Part shown: positions 27,696 to 35,365 of the stretch, piece by piece
Layout: every line of letters starts with the position of its first letter
Position numbering within the stretch: position 1 is the stretch's first letter
Origin: DASVWZ01 sp963715675
Lineage (GTDB): Bacteria; Acidobacteriota; Terriglobia; Terriglobales; Acidobacteriaceae
DNA length: 64,000 nt
Assembly (NCBI GenBank): GCA_963715675.1
Contig: OY970265.1
Location: forward strand, 4,650,001-4,714,000
Reading direction: 5' to 3'
Translations under genes and position numbers: made by a program
Notes under the pieces: model-generated
The model's input: only the letters and a program-made list of their open reading frames with translations
Told to the model about the DNA's origin: nothing
Databases searched by the model: none

Positions 27696-28313
27696 ATGAG
27701 AAATACTGGCGATTTTGAGCAGCGCGTGAGCACCTCCATTCGGGCATCAATTGCCGTGAAGGAGCTTTTGCTCGGAAACGCCGAATTGGTGTCTGTGATT
27801 GCCAAAGTCAGCGAACTCTTGGTCGACGCCGTCGACAACGGGAACAAGGTGCTTCTCTTTGGTAATGGCGGAAGTGCGGCAGATGCTCAGCACATCGCTG
27901 CTGAGTTTGTAGGACGCTTTGCATTCGATCGGCCCGCTTTACCTGCATTGGCCCTATCCGTGAACACCTCATGTGTGACAGCGATCGGCAATGACTATGG
28001 GTTCGACCTAATCTTTTCGCGACAGGTTGAAGCCTTAGCCCGCCAGGGGGACATGGCCATCGGCATTTCGACCAGCGGCAATTCGTCGAATGTGCTTCAC
28101 GGTCTTTCGACAGCCCGGAAAATTGGCTTGCGCACAGTCGCATTGACCGGGCGCGTCGGCGGTAAACTCAAGAGCGCCGTAGACTATTGCATTTGTGCCC
28201 CATCGAACGAGACGCCGCGCATCCAGGAGTGCCACATTTTGATCGGTCACATCATTTCGGAGCTAGTGGAAGAGACAATATTTCATGAACAAAGCCGTGT
28301 TTCTAGATCGTGA
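27696..28313 (+). CDS. gmhA: Sedoheptulose-7-phosphate isomerase
   Basis: 205 residues, SIS fold, converts sedoheptulose 7-phosphate to D-glycero-D-manno-heptose 7-phosphate. LLFGNGGSAADAQHIAAEF (residues 49-67) and ALAVS..CVTAIGNDYGFDLIFSRQVEAL are the GmhA signatures, with GISTSGNSSNVLHGL binding the phosphate and CHILIGHIISELVEE carrying the C-terminal catalytic His. A GGGAGA lies six bases before the ATG. Its 3' end overlaps gmhB by 29 bases. Confidence 0.93.
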   Translation: MRNTGDFEQRVSTSIRASIAVKELLLGNAELVSVIAKVSELLVDAVDNGNKVLLFGNGGSAADAQHIAAEFVGRFAFDRPALPALALSVNTSCVTAIGNDYGFDLIFSRQVEALARQGDMAIGISTSGNSSNVLHGLSTARKIGLRTVALTGRVGGKLKSAVDYCICAPSNETPRIQECHILIGHIISELVEETIFHEQSRVSRS

Positions 28314-28866
28314 CGGCGTTATCAATCGAAAAGCCCCGACCGAAGACGAGTACATAACCCGCTGGGAGGAAATGCACATTATCCCAGGGGTGATTGAGGC
28401 TATTGGTCTGCTTAACCGAGCCGGCTTCCGCGTGATTGTCGTTAGCAACCAGCGTTGTGTTGCAAAAGGGTTGGTGACCACGGGTGAGTTGGATGCCATG
28501 CATCAGCGGATGTGCCGCGAGCTAGGAGCAGTGGGCGCGAAGATCGATGGAGTCTATTACTGTCCTCACGAGGAACAGCCGCCTTGCGGTTGCCGCAAGC
28601 CCGAACCCGGCATGCTGTTCGCCGCGGCGAGTGAACACCAAGTTGATTTGACATCTTCTTGGATGATCGGCGATTCGGAGAAGGATGTTGAGGCTGGCAG
28701 AAGTGCCCGATGCAAAACCGCAAGAATTCTGAGAGGCGATGCTGGCGCAGATGGTAACGCCGAGGTGCTTGCACGGTCACTCCTCGAAGCAGTTCACCAG
28801 ATACTGCGACTGGAAGAGACCGGTCCCGATCGTCAACGAACCGTCGTGGTGCAGAGCAATCGATGA
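28285..28866 (+). CDS. gmhB: D-glycero-D-manno-heptose-1,7-bisphosphate 7-phosphatase
   Basis: 193 residues, HAD family. AVFLDRDGVINRKAP supplies the DxD nucleophile pair, VIVVSNQRCVAKGLV motif II, and GDSEKDVEAG motif IV. The zinc loop is present as CPHEEQPPCGCRKPEPG, specific for GmhB. Removes the 7-phosphate so that HddC can activate the 1-phosphate. It overlaps gmhA by 29 bases and has GAAGAGA before its ATG. The tail after residue 165 is not conserved. Confidence 0.92.
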   Translation: MNKAVFLDRDGVINRKAPTEDEYITRWEEMHIIPGVIEAIGLLNRAGFRVIVVSNQRCVAKGLVTTGELDAMHQRMCRELGAVGAKIDGVYYCPHEEQPPCGCRKPEPGMLFAAASEHQVDLTSSWMIGDSEKDVEAGRSARCKTARILRGDAGADGNAEVLARSLLEAVHQILRLEETGPDRQRTVVVQSNR

Positions 28867-29000
28867 GGATGAAACACGCAGGCTCAGCCCATGGTCGCAA
28901 TTCCCGCGAAGTAGCGGCAACGATATCTTTTTCCGGCAATTTGATATCGCTATGGGCCAGATGCTGTCAGCTTCTGCCACGGCCATAGAAAACTACACAC

Positions 29001-30056
29001 ATGATCATTACTAGCACTCCGCTTCGGATCTCGTTCTTCGGGGGTGGTACCGATTATCCTGTTTGGTACCGCCAGTATGGGGGTTCGGTACTGTCGACGA
29101 CGATCGACAAGTGTTGCTACATCACCTGTCGACGGTTGCCACCCTTCTTCGAGTACCACAGTCGCATCTCATACTCGAAGATCGAAAACGTTGACAGAAA
29201 TGATGCCATTCAGCACCCATCGGTGCGTGCATGCCTACAGTTCGTCGGAATCGATGACGGGGTTGAGATTCACCACGTAGCGGATTTGCCTGCCCGCAGC
29301 GGTTTGGGTACGAGTTCAGCATTTACAGTGGGGCTTCTCCTTGGCCTCTATGCGCTCAAGAATCAGATGCGCGATAAGCGTGCGCTTGCCGCGGAAGCTA
29401 TACACGTAGAGCAGGAGTTGCTTCAAGAGGCCGTTGGTGCACAAGACCAAGTCAGCGCCGCTTATGGAGGCTTCAATCGCATCAATTTCGATACCGATGG
29501 TTCGATCGAGGTAAGGCGGATGCTGGCTTCGCCAAACAGGTTAGCGGAGCTCGAGCAAAACCTGGCTCTCTATTTTACGGGTTTCTCACGCTTTGCCTCT
29601 GAAATCGCACAAGAGCAGCTGAGAATGACGCCTCACAAAAAGCAGGAGTTAGATACGATGCTTCAGTTGGTTGATGAGGCGGAAGCTATTATTGGGAGTG
29701 CTGATCGCCCTTTGGATGAATTTGGTCGATTGCTGCACGAGAGTTGGAAAATAAAAAGAACGCTGACGCAAAAGATCTCAAACGCCAGCATCGATGAGAT
29801 TTACGAGGCTGGCATTAGCGCCGGTGCCCTCGGGGGCAAGTTGTTGGGAGCTGGCGGGGGAGGTTTCATGCTGTTTTTCGTCCCGCCGGAGCGGCGGCAG
29901 GCGTTAAGGGTGAGGTTGAAAAAGCTGTTGTGCATCCCATTCTCATTTTCGAACCGAGGAAGCCACGTGGTCGTCTATGAACCCGAGGAACAGTATGACA
30001 AATCACTCGCGGGCGAGCGAAGCGTCATATATGCACAGGACGGCCGGAGCAAATAG
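29001..30056 (+). CDS. hddA: D-glycero-alpha-D-manno-heptose-7-phosphate kinase (GHMP family)
   Basis: 351 residues. Begins MIITSTPLRISFFGGGTDYP, the GHMP N-terminal motif with the sugar-binding Asp; LPARSGLGTSSAFTVG is the ATP-binding motif; GALGGKLLGAGGGGFMLFF is motif 3. Phosphorylates heptose 7-phosphate at C1 in the alpha configuration, which distinguishes the GDP-heptose pathway (HddA) from the ADP-heptose route (HldE). It completes the GmhA-HddA-GmhB-HddC set. An IS3-family element sits 110 bases after its stop and separates it from the algD-like gene. Confidence 0.9.
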   Translation: MIITSTPLRISFFGGGTDYPVWYRQYGGSVLSTTIDKCCYITCRRLPPFFEYHSRISYSKIENVDRNDAIQHPSVRACLQFVGIDDGVEIHHVADLPARSGLGTSSAFTVGLLLGLYALKNQMRDKRALAAEAIHVEQELLQEAVGAQDQVSAAYGGFNRINFDTDGSIEVRRMLASPNRLAELEQNLALYFTGFSRFASEIAQEQLRMTPHKKQELDTMLQLVDEAEAIIGSADRPLDEFGRLLHESWKIKRTLTQKISNASIDEIYEAGISAGALGGKLLGAGGGGFMLFFVPPERRQALRVRLKKLLCIPFSFSNRGSHVVVYEPEEQYDKSLAGERSVIYAQDGRSK

Positions 30057-30166
30057 CGCCTAAACGTAACTAGACTCCCCTGAAGCAGAACGTTTAAGTC
30101 CGGGCGACCCTGAGGTACGTATTCACGCCGAAGCCCAATTTGGGGGCAAATCGCAGGTTTCGCTTT

Positions 30167-30193
30167 TGTAATGCACCCCTGTGAAACTGGACA
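30167..30193 (+). repeat. IS left inverted repeat (IRL)
   Basis: Starts TGTAATGCACCC and ends near AAACTGGACA. Pairs with the right end at 31400-31425. The flanking CTTT duplication lies immediately outside. Confidence 0.93.
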
Positions 30194-30234
30194 GGATCAT
30201 AAGGTATGATTCAGGGCCTCCGCCAGGAGGCGAG

Positions 30235-30525
30235 ATGCCAAGAAAAGCGCAAGTGCAGAGAAGTGCCGAAGAGAAGTTTGCCATCGTGATCGAGGGTCTG
30301 AAGAGCGGCAACATTGCTGAGACCTGTCGCACCCACCAGATCGCCGCCACGCTCTATTACCGCTGGAAAGAGGAAGCCGAAAAAGCGGCGGTAGCCGCGT
30401 TGGGCGGGAAAGCCGCTGCGCCCCATGGCGGCGAGGAACAGCGCAAGCGCATCCGCGAACTGGAGCGCAGCCTGGGCAAGGCCCACGTGCAGATCGACAT
30501 ACTAAAAAACGTTCTGGGCGAATGA
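30235..30525 (+). CDS. IS3-family transposase OrfA (helix-turn-helix)
   Basis: 96 residues. A helix-turn-helix region (FAIVIEGLKSGNIAETCRTH, then QIAATLYYRWKEE) binds the IS ends, and a C-terminal heptad helix (RIRELERSLGKAHVQIDILKN) provides the leucine-zipper-like multimerisation segment. AGGAGG lies four bases before the ATG. It ends in an ATGA overlap with orfB and carries a slippery heptamer 12 bases before its stop, so both OrfA and an OrfAB fusion are expected. Confidence 0.92.
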   Translation: MPRKAQVQRSAEEKFAIVIEGLKSGNIAETCRTHQIAATLYYRWKEEAEKAAVAALGGKAAAPHGGEEQRKRIRELERSLGKAHVQIDILKNVLGE

Positions 30526-30546
30526 GCTGTGGCCAGGTTCATTCGC
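30504..30546 (+). promoter_or_regulatory. Programmed -1 frameshift site: A-AAA-AAC heptamer plus stem-loop
   Basis: The heptamer AAAAAAC (30504-30510) is phased as A AAA AAC in the orfA frame. After a 7-base spacer, GCGAATGA (30518-30525) pairs perfectly with TCATTCGC (30539-30546), giving an 8-bp stem with a 13-base loop. A slip by -1 reads on into orfB without a stop. The stem contains both the orfA stop and the orfB start. Confidence 0.88.
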
Positions 30547-31406
30547 AAGCCCACCAGTTGGTGGCCGCAGGACAAACCGCCCAACTGGTGGCGGAGACCT
30601 TGGAGATCAGCCGCTCCAGTCTGTATTATCGCCGGCAGGCACGCAGGTCGCGCGCCGATCGCCGCTACGACGAACGCATCGTCGAGGTCTGCGGCGAAAA
30701 GCCAGTGTATGGCTATCGCCGGGTGCAATGGTGGCTGGAACAGGTGAGTGGGTTGAAGCTGAACCGCAAGCGGGTATTGCGCGTGATGCGCGAACGCGGC
30801 CTGCTGGTACGCAGCCGCCGTCTCCGGGTGACGCGCAGAAAAGACTGGAGCACGGTGAACGTCTCGCGACCGGACCAGGTGTGGCAGATGGACATGACCA
30901 AGGTGTGGGCCGGTCCTGCGACCGGCTGGGCGTATCTGGTCTCGGCGCTGGACTGCTGCACCCGCGAAATCGTGGGCTGGGACTTGAGCCTGCGCTGCCG
31001 CACCCAGGACGCTCTGGCCGCGCTCCACCGCGCCCTGCGAGAGGTTTTGCCTTGCGATCCTAGTAGAAAGGGTTTGACTTTGACGACCGACAACGGCACC
31101 CAGTTCACCAGTGCCCGCTTCATCGCTACCCTGGGGCAGCTCGGCATCACTCATCGCCGAACCGCCTACAACCATCCCGAAGGCAACGGACGTATCGAGC
31201 GTTTCCACCGCTCGCTCAAGGAAGAGGAGGTTTGGCTCAACGAATACCAGTCGCTCGATCAGGCCCGCGATTCCATCGCCCGCTGGATCCACCAGTACAA
31301 TCATCAGCGGCCTCATCAGTCACTCAAGAACCGAACGCCCGCCGCGACCCGGCTGGTGCTCACTCAACCGCAACCCCTAACTTATATCGAGGCCCTTTGT
31401 GTCTAG
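30522..31406 (+). CDS. IS3-family transposase OrfB (DDE integrase)
   Basis: 294 residues. A short HTH_21 region (YDERIVEVCGEKPVYGYRRV, MRERGLLVRSRRLR) precedes the rve catalytic core: D in VWQMDMTKVW, D in LTTDNGTQFTS, and E in NGRIERFHRSLKEEE, so the DDE triad is complete. It ends YNHQRPHQSLKNRTPA as usual for IS3. Reading frame is -1 relative to orfA; expressed as the OrfAB fusion by frameshifting or from its own ATG. Confidence 0.95.
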   Translation: MSCGQVHSQAHQLVAAGQTAQLVAETLEISRSSLYYRRQARRSRADRRYDERIVEVCGEKPVYGYRRVQWWLEQVSGLKLNRKRVLRVMRERGLLVRSRRLRVTRRKDWSTVNVSRPDQVWQMDMTKVWAGPATGWAYLVSALDCCTREIVGWDLSLRCRTQDALAALHRALREVLPCDPSRKGLTLTTDNGTQFTSARFIATLGQLGITHRRTAYNHPEGNGRIERFHRSLKEEEVWLNEYQSLDQARDSIARWIHQYNHQRPHQSLKNRTPAATRLVLTQPQPLTYIEALCV

Positions 31407-31425
31407 TTTAGGAGGGTGCATTACA
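31400..31425 (-). repeat. IS right inverted repeat (IRR)
   Basis: The complementary strand reads TGTAATGCACCC then TCCT and AAACTAGACA, matching the left end. It begins inside the last codons of orfB and ends 59 bases before the TTG start of the algD-like gene. Confidence 0.93.
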
Positions 31426-31484
31426 CTTTAGACTCATTAGCAGCAATTTCTAAGTCGGATAGCCACAAGAGGAAGGTACACATC

Positions 31485-32798
31485 TTGAGAGTTAGCATTT
31501 TTGGATTGGGTTATGTTGGCACGGTTTCGGCGGGATGTCTCGCCAGCGACGGGCATGAGGTCATCGGTGTCGACCCCGTGCTCACCAAAGCCGACCTGAT
31601 CAACAAAGGACGGTCACCGATTGTCGAAGCTGACATCAGTGAGATCATTGAGTCGACCGTCAAGGGGGGGCGTCTGCGCGCGACTGGCGACTCCGCGCAA
31701 GCGATTCGCGAGACAGAACTGTCCTTCGTTTGCGTCGGGACACCAAGCCAGGCCAACGGCAATCTCGACCTGCGATATATCCGACGGATTTGCGAACAGA
31801 TTGGGGAGGCACTCAAGACCAAGAGTGCGCGCCATACCGTCGTGATCCGCAGCACCATCTTGCCGGGCACGATGCACAAGATTGTGATTCCCACCTTAGA
31901 GGAATTCTCGGGAAAGAAGGCCGGAGTTGACTTTGGCGTCTGCAACAACCCCGAATTTCTGCGCGAGGGTTCTGCGGTGAAAGACTTCCGCTATCCTCCT
32001 AAGACCGTCATCGGTGAATTGGATCAAGCCAGTGGAGACATGCTAGCGACGCTCTACAAAAAGCTGGAGGCGCCGCTGATCAGGACAACTCTAGAGACCG
32101 CTGAGATGGTCAAATACGTCGACAACAGTTGGCATGCCCTCAAGATCGGGTTTGCCAATGAAATCGGCAATATCTGCAGATCTCTAGGTCTCGATGCTCA
32201 TGAGGTCATGAGGATCTTCTGTCAGGACCAAAAGCTCAATATTTCTTCTGCCTACCTGTTGCCGGGCTTTGCGTTCGGAGGCTCCTGTTTACCTAAGGAT
32301 CTTCGAGCACTGTCCTATCAGGCCAAAATGCACGATTTGCAGCTGCCGATTCTCACGTCCATTCTACCCAGCAACGAGATACAGATCACAAGGGGCGTGC
32401 AGCTCATTACAGAGAAGGGGCACACACGCGTGGGTATTTTGGGGTTCAGTTTCAAGGCGGGGACCGATGATTTGCGAGAAAGCCCCTTGATCGAAGTCAT
32501 CGAACGCCTCATCGGGAAGGGATATGACTTGCGCCTCTATGACAGGAACGTGAATATTGCGAGCTTGGTTGGCGCGAACCGGGATTTCATTCTCAACCAC
32601 ATTCCGCATATTTCTAAACTTATGGTCGGCGACATTGACGCAGTCCTGAATCACGCTCAGACCATCGTAATCGGCAACAAGGACCCCGACTTCAAAGCAG
32701 TGCCGGAGCGGTTACGCGACGATCAATTCCTAGTAGATTTTGTACGAGTTATCGAAGGGGGCAGCAAGAATGGCAATTATGACGGCATCTGCTGGTGA
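31485..32798 (+). CDS. algD: GDP-mannose 6-dehydrogenase
   Basis: 437 residues, the AlgD length. Oxidises GDP-mannose to GDP-mannuronic acid in two steps. VSIFGLGYVGTVSAGCLASD binds NAD; VGTPSQANGNLDLRYI, VVIRSTILPGTM, VCNNPEFLREGSAVKDF, NSWHALKIGFANEIGNI and FAFGGSCLPKDLRAL (catalytic Cys) follow; it even ends GICW, as Pseudomonas AlgD does. The start is a TTG at 31485 with AGAGGAAGG eight bases upstream, giving the canonical N-terminus; earlier in-frame starts lie in the IS end. It may equally act on another GDP-sugar made here, such as GDP-heptose. Confidence 0.9.
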   Translation: MRVSIFGLGYVGTVSAGCLASDGHEVIGVDPVLTKADLINKGRSPIVEADISEIIESTVKGGRLRATGDSAQAIRETELSFVCVGTPSQANGNLDLRYIRRICEQIGEALKTKSARHTVVIRSTILPGTMHKIVIPTLEEFSGKKAGVDFGVCNNPEFLREGSAVKDFRYPPKTVIGELDQASGDMLATLYKKLEAPLIRTTLETAEMVKYVDNSWHALKIGFANEIGNICRSLGLDAHEVMRIFCQDQKLNISSAYLLPGFAFGGSCLPKDLRALSYQAKMHDLQLPILTSILPSNEIQITRGVQLITEKGHTRVGILGFSFKAGTDDLRESPLIEVIERLIGKGYDLRLYDRNVNIASLVGANRDFILNHIPHISKLMVGDIDAVLNHAQTIVIGNKDPDFKAVPERLRDDQFLVDFVRVIEGGSKNGNYDGICW

Positions 32799-33987
32799 GC
32801 AGCGTGTGGCTCAAGATTCGACCACAGCCTCAAAGGTAATGATCTACGAGTCGATTGGGCGACTCTCACACTGGCTGGAAGAGAATGACTACCGTGGCTA
32901 CGACACTTTCGACGGCCTCAGTGCCCGATTTGTACGTCCACTTACTTTCGAAACCAATTTCCTGCGTACTGTACTGCAGCAAGGGGTGAGACGGTTTCCT
33001 CTGAACTTGCGTCCCGTGTTGGGAGTTTCCAAGGAACACTCCAGCAAGGGAATGGGCTTTCTAGCGCGAGGCTTTATGCGCCTTCACGAAACGACTCGCG
33101 ACCAGGTATGGGGGGACAAAGCGGAGTCGGCTCTGCAGTGGTTGATTGAAAACAAGTCATCGGGTTACAGCGGAGCGTGCTGGGGCAACCATTTCGACTA
33201 TCAATCACGAAGCTTCTATCTGCCCAAGGGGGTGCCCACTGTGGTGTGGACTTCGTTGATCGGCCACGCTTTCCTAGATGCGTACGATCACTTTCAAAGG
33301 GACCGCTACCTGCAAGTCGCCATAAGCGCATGCGAGCACATTCTTCTCGATCTCGAGACTTTTCCCGATGGAGAAGGGGTTTGCTTCACCTACGTTCCGG
33401 GCAAGAATAGCCAAGTCCACAATGCCAATACGTTAGGGGCAAGTTTGCTCGCTCGGACTTATTCTCACACCCGCCAAGAGTCCTACCGGGAATTGGCACA
33501 GAAGGCGATTCAGTACACGGCCCAACATCAAAGGTCCGACTCATCTTGGTACTACGGCGAAAAAGCGAATCTGCACTGGGTTGACAACTTCCACACGGCT
33601 TACGTTCTGGACTGCTTCAAGCACTACATGCAAAGCACTGGCGATGACCGTTTCAACCAGAACATGATGAGCGGATACGAGTACTGGAAAAAGACCTTTT
33701 TCCTTCCGGATGGAACACCAAGATACTACGACTACAAGACGCTCCCTCTTGACATTCAGTGCAGTTCCCAAGCCATCGACACCCTCGTTTTCTTCCACGA
33801 CCTGGACCCAGAGAGCCTGATATTAGCAGCAAAGGTCGCGCGATGGACGATCACACACATGCAAGACCACACTGGGTATTTCTACTACCGTCGTTATTCG
33901 TCGTGGCTGGTTAACAAGACCCCCACGCTGCACTGGGGTCAGGCGACGATGCTCTGTGCCCTGGCAGGACTCTATCAATTGCTTTAG
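32770..33987 (+). CDS. (alpha/alpha)6-barrel protein, possible glucuronyl/mannuronyl C5-epimerase-like or glycosidase-like
   Basis: About 405 residues. Predicted as an all-helical toroid: repeated Trp/His/Tyr-rich helix ends (CWGNHFDYQSRSFYLPKGVP, TVVWTSLIGHAFLDAYD, NANTLGASLLARTYS, WYYGEKANLHWVDNFHTAY, TLHWGQATMLCALAGLYQ) are those of six-hairpin glycosidase or C5-epimerase C-terminal folds. Start at the ATG at 32770 behind AGGGGG, overlapping the algD-like gene by 29 bases, which ties it to uronic acid chemistry. I recall similar cluster proteins carrying unrelated database names. No signal peptide, so it acts in the cytoplasm. Function is inferred only. Confidence 0.55.
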   Translation: MAIMTASAGEQRVAQDSTTASKVMIYESIGRLSHWLEENDYRGYDTFDGLSARFVRPLTFETNFLRTVLQQGVRRFPLNLRPVLGVSKEHSSKGMGFLARGFMRLHETTRDQVWGDKAESALQWLIENKSSGYSGACWGNHFDYQSRSFYLPKGVPTVVWTSLIGHAFLDAYDHFQRDRYLQVAISACEHILLDLETFPDGEGVCFTYVPGKNSQVHNANTLGASLLARTYSHTRQESYRELAQKAIQYTAQHQRSDSSWYYGEKANLHWVDNFHTAYVLDCFKHYMQSTGDDRFNQNMMSGYEYWKKTFFLPDGTPRYYDYKTLPLDIQCSSQAIDTLVFFHDLDPESLILAAKVARWTITHMQDHTGYFYYRRYSSWLVNKTPTLHWGQATMLCALAGLYQLL

Positions 33988-34006
33988 GCCGAAAGAGATT
34001 TTTACA

Positions 34007-35353
34007 TTGAAGAAAAAAATCCTGATTATCGTCGAGAACGCGCCTGTTCCTTTCGACACGCGGGTGTTCAAGGAAGCCCGCTCACTTCATGATGCCGGAT
34101 ACGAAGTCACAGTGTTGTCTCCTCAAGACAAGGGTTACGAACTGGGACACGAGGTCATCGATGGTATCCACATCTATCGCCATCCAATGCCCGAGGACGG
34201 GAATAGCCCACTCGGATACCTGCGAGAATACAGTTCCGCACTGTTTTGGCAGTTTTGGTACGCGTGGTGGATTTATCTGCGGCGTGGATTTCACGTCATT
34301 CAGGGCTGTAACCCTCCCGACGACATCTTCCTAGTGGCGCTGCCGTTCAAGCTGTTCGGCGTCAAGTACATCTTTGACCACCACGATGCGAATCCCGAGC
34401 TTTATCTTTCGAAATACGGCAAACGCGGGCTCTTCTACAAAGTGCAGATGTTGCTGGAGAAGCTGACCTACAGCTTCAGCGACGTTGTAATGGCCACCAA
34501 CGCCAGCTACGAACGTCTCGCCGTAACGAGAGGTCGCGTTGCTCCGGAGGATGTGTTCGTTGTTCGCAACGGACCCGATTTGGAAACCTTTCGTCCCGTA
34601 CCCTCCAATCCAAGTCTGAAGTATGGCAAGCCTTTCCTGGTTGGGTACGTCGGGAATATGAGCAGTCAAGAGGGCTTGGACATCCTTCTGGATGTCGCGC
34701 TGCACCTCAAGACCTTGGGGCGACACGACATTCATTTTACTTGTGTCGGCGGAGGGCCTGGATTGGCGGGACTTCGGCAGATGGCTCGAGACAAAGGGCT
34801 CGCCGACACCGTCAATTTCACTGGAAGAGTCCCTGACGAACAGTTATTGGAGATTCTTTCCACCGCAGACATCTGTGTCAATCCGGACAAGCCATGCGAG
34901 ATGAACGATATTTCCACAATGATCAAGATCATGGAATACATGGCCTTGGGCAAGCCCATCGTTCAGTTCGACTTATCCGAAGGACGAATCAGCGCCCAGG
35001 ACGCATCTCTGTATGCCGATACACAGAACCAGGTGGCCGATTTTGCCGCTAAGATCCTCTGGTTGGTGGACAACCCTGATGAAAGAGTAAGGATGGGGGA
35101 GTTCGGGCGCACACGGGTTGAAAGGGAGTTGGCATGGGAGCATTCAGTTCGGCATCTGCTCGCTGCCTATCAGCGAGCCTTCAGTAAGCAAAGAGCGTTC
35201 AAGAGAGTTCTCAGCGAGAACGGAACTGGCGGGGAGGTTTCATGCTCTTCTTCGTGTCGACCGCCTAAAGCCGTTGCGGCGGCGACTGGGTCTAGTGTAA
35301 GCCAAGAGACTTGTAAAGATGTTCCTGGATCGGTTCGGCGACCCCAGGTGTAA
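34007..35353 (+). CDS. Glycosyltransferase family 4
   Basis: 448 residues. Begins KKKILIIVENAPVPFDTRVFKEA, a common opening of bacterial GT4 enzymes; FDHHDANPELYLSKYG and GRVAPEDVFVVRNGPDLETF lead into the donor domain with FLVGYVGNMSSQEGLDILL, FTCVGGGPGLAGLRQMA, FTGRVPDEQLLEIL and MNDISTMIKIMEYMALGKP (E block). Start is a TTG at 34007 with GAAAGAGA upstream; alternatives would overlap the previous gene. The last 45 residues are an unconserved Ser/Ala-rich tail. Confidence 0.88.
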   Translation: MKKKILIIVENAPVPFDTRVFKEARSLHDAGYEVTVLSPQDKGYELGHEVIDGIHIYRHPMPEDGNSPLGYLREYSSALFWQFWYAWWIYLRRGFHVIQGCNPPDDIFLVALPFKLFGVKYIFDHHDANPELYLSKYGKRGLFYKVQMLLEKLTYSFSDVVMATNASYERLAVTRGRVAPEDVFVVRNGPDLETFRPVPSNPSLKYGKPFLVGYVGNMSSQEGLDILLDVALHLKTLGRHDIHFTCVGGGPGLAGLRQMARDKGLADTVNFTGRVPDEQLLEILSTADICVNPDKPCEMNDISTMIKIMEYMALGKPIVQFDLSEGRISAQDASLYADTQNQVADFAAKILWLVDNPDERVRMGEFGRTRVERELAWEHSVRHLLAAYQRAFSKQRAFKRVLSENGTGGEVSCSSSCRPPKAVAAATGSSVSQETCKDVPGSVRRPQV

Positions 35354-35365
35354 TCAGAGCGTACG

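Larger units (their letters stand above)
30167..31425 (+). mobile_element. Complete IS3-family insertion sequence, 1259 bp
   Basis: Both ends begin TGTAATGCACCC reading inward (30167-30178 and the complement of 31414-31425); the inverted repeat continues with one gap through AAACTGGACA / AAACTAGACA, about 26 bp in all. The element is flanked by the 4-bp direct repeat CTTT (30163-30166 and 31426-31429), the target-site duplication. It encodes orfA and orfB in overlapping frames with a frameshift signal. TG...CA ends and 3-5 bp duplications are standard for IS3; 4 bp suggests the IS407 group, tentatively. It looks intact and potentially active. Confidence 0.95.

Noticed and set aside
30357..31316. 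319-codon minus-strand open frame inside the IS
   Set aside because: Shadow of the transposase; the DDE triad and HTH are on the + strand.
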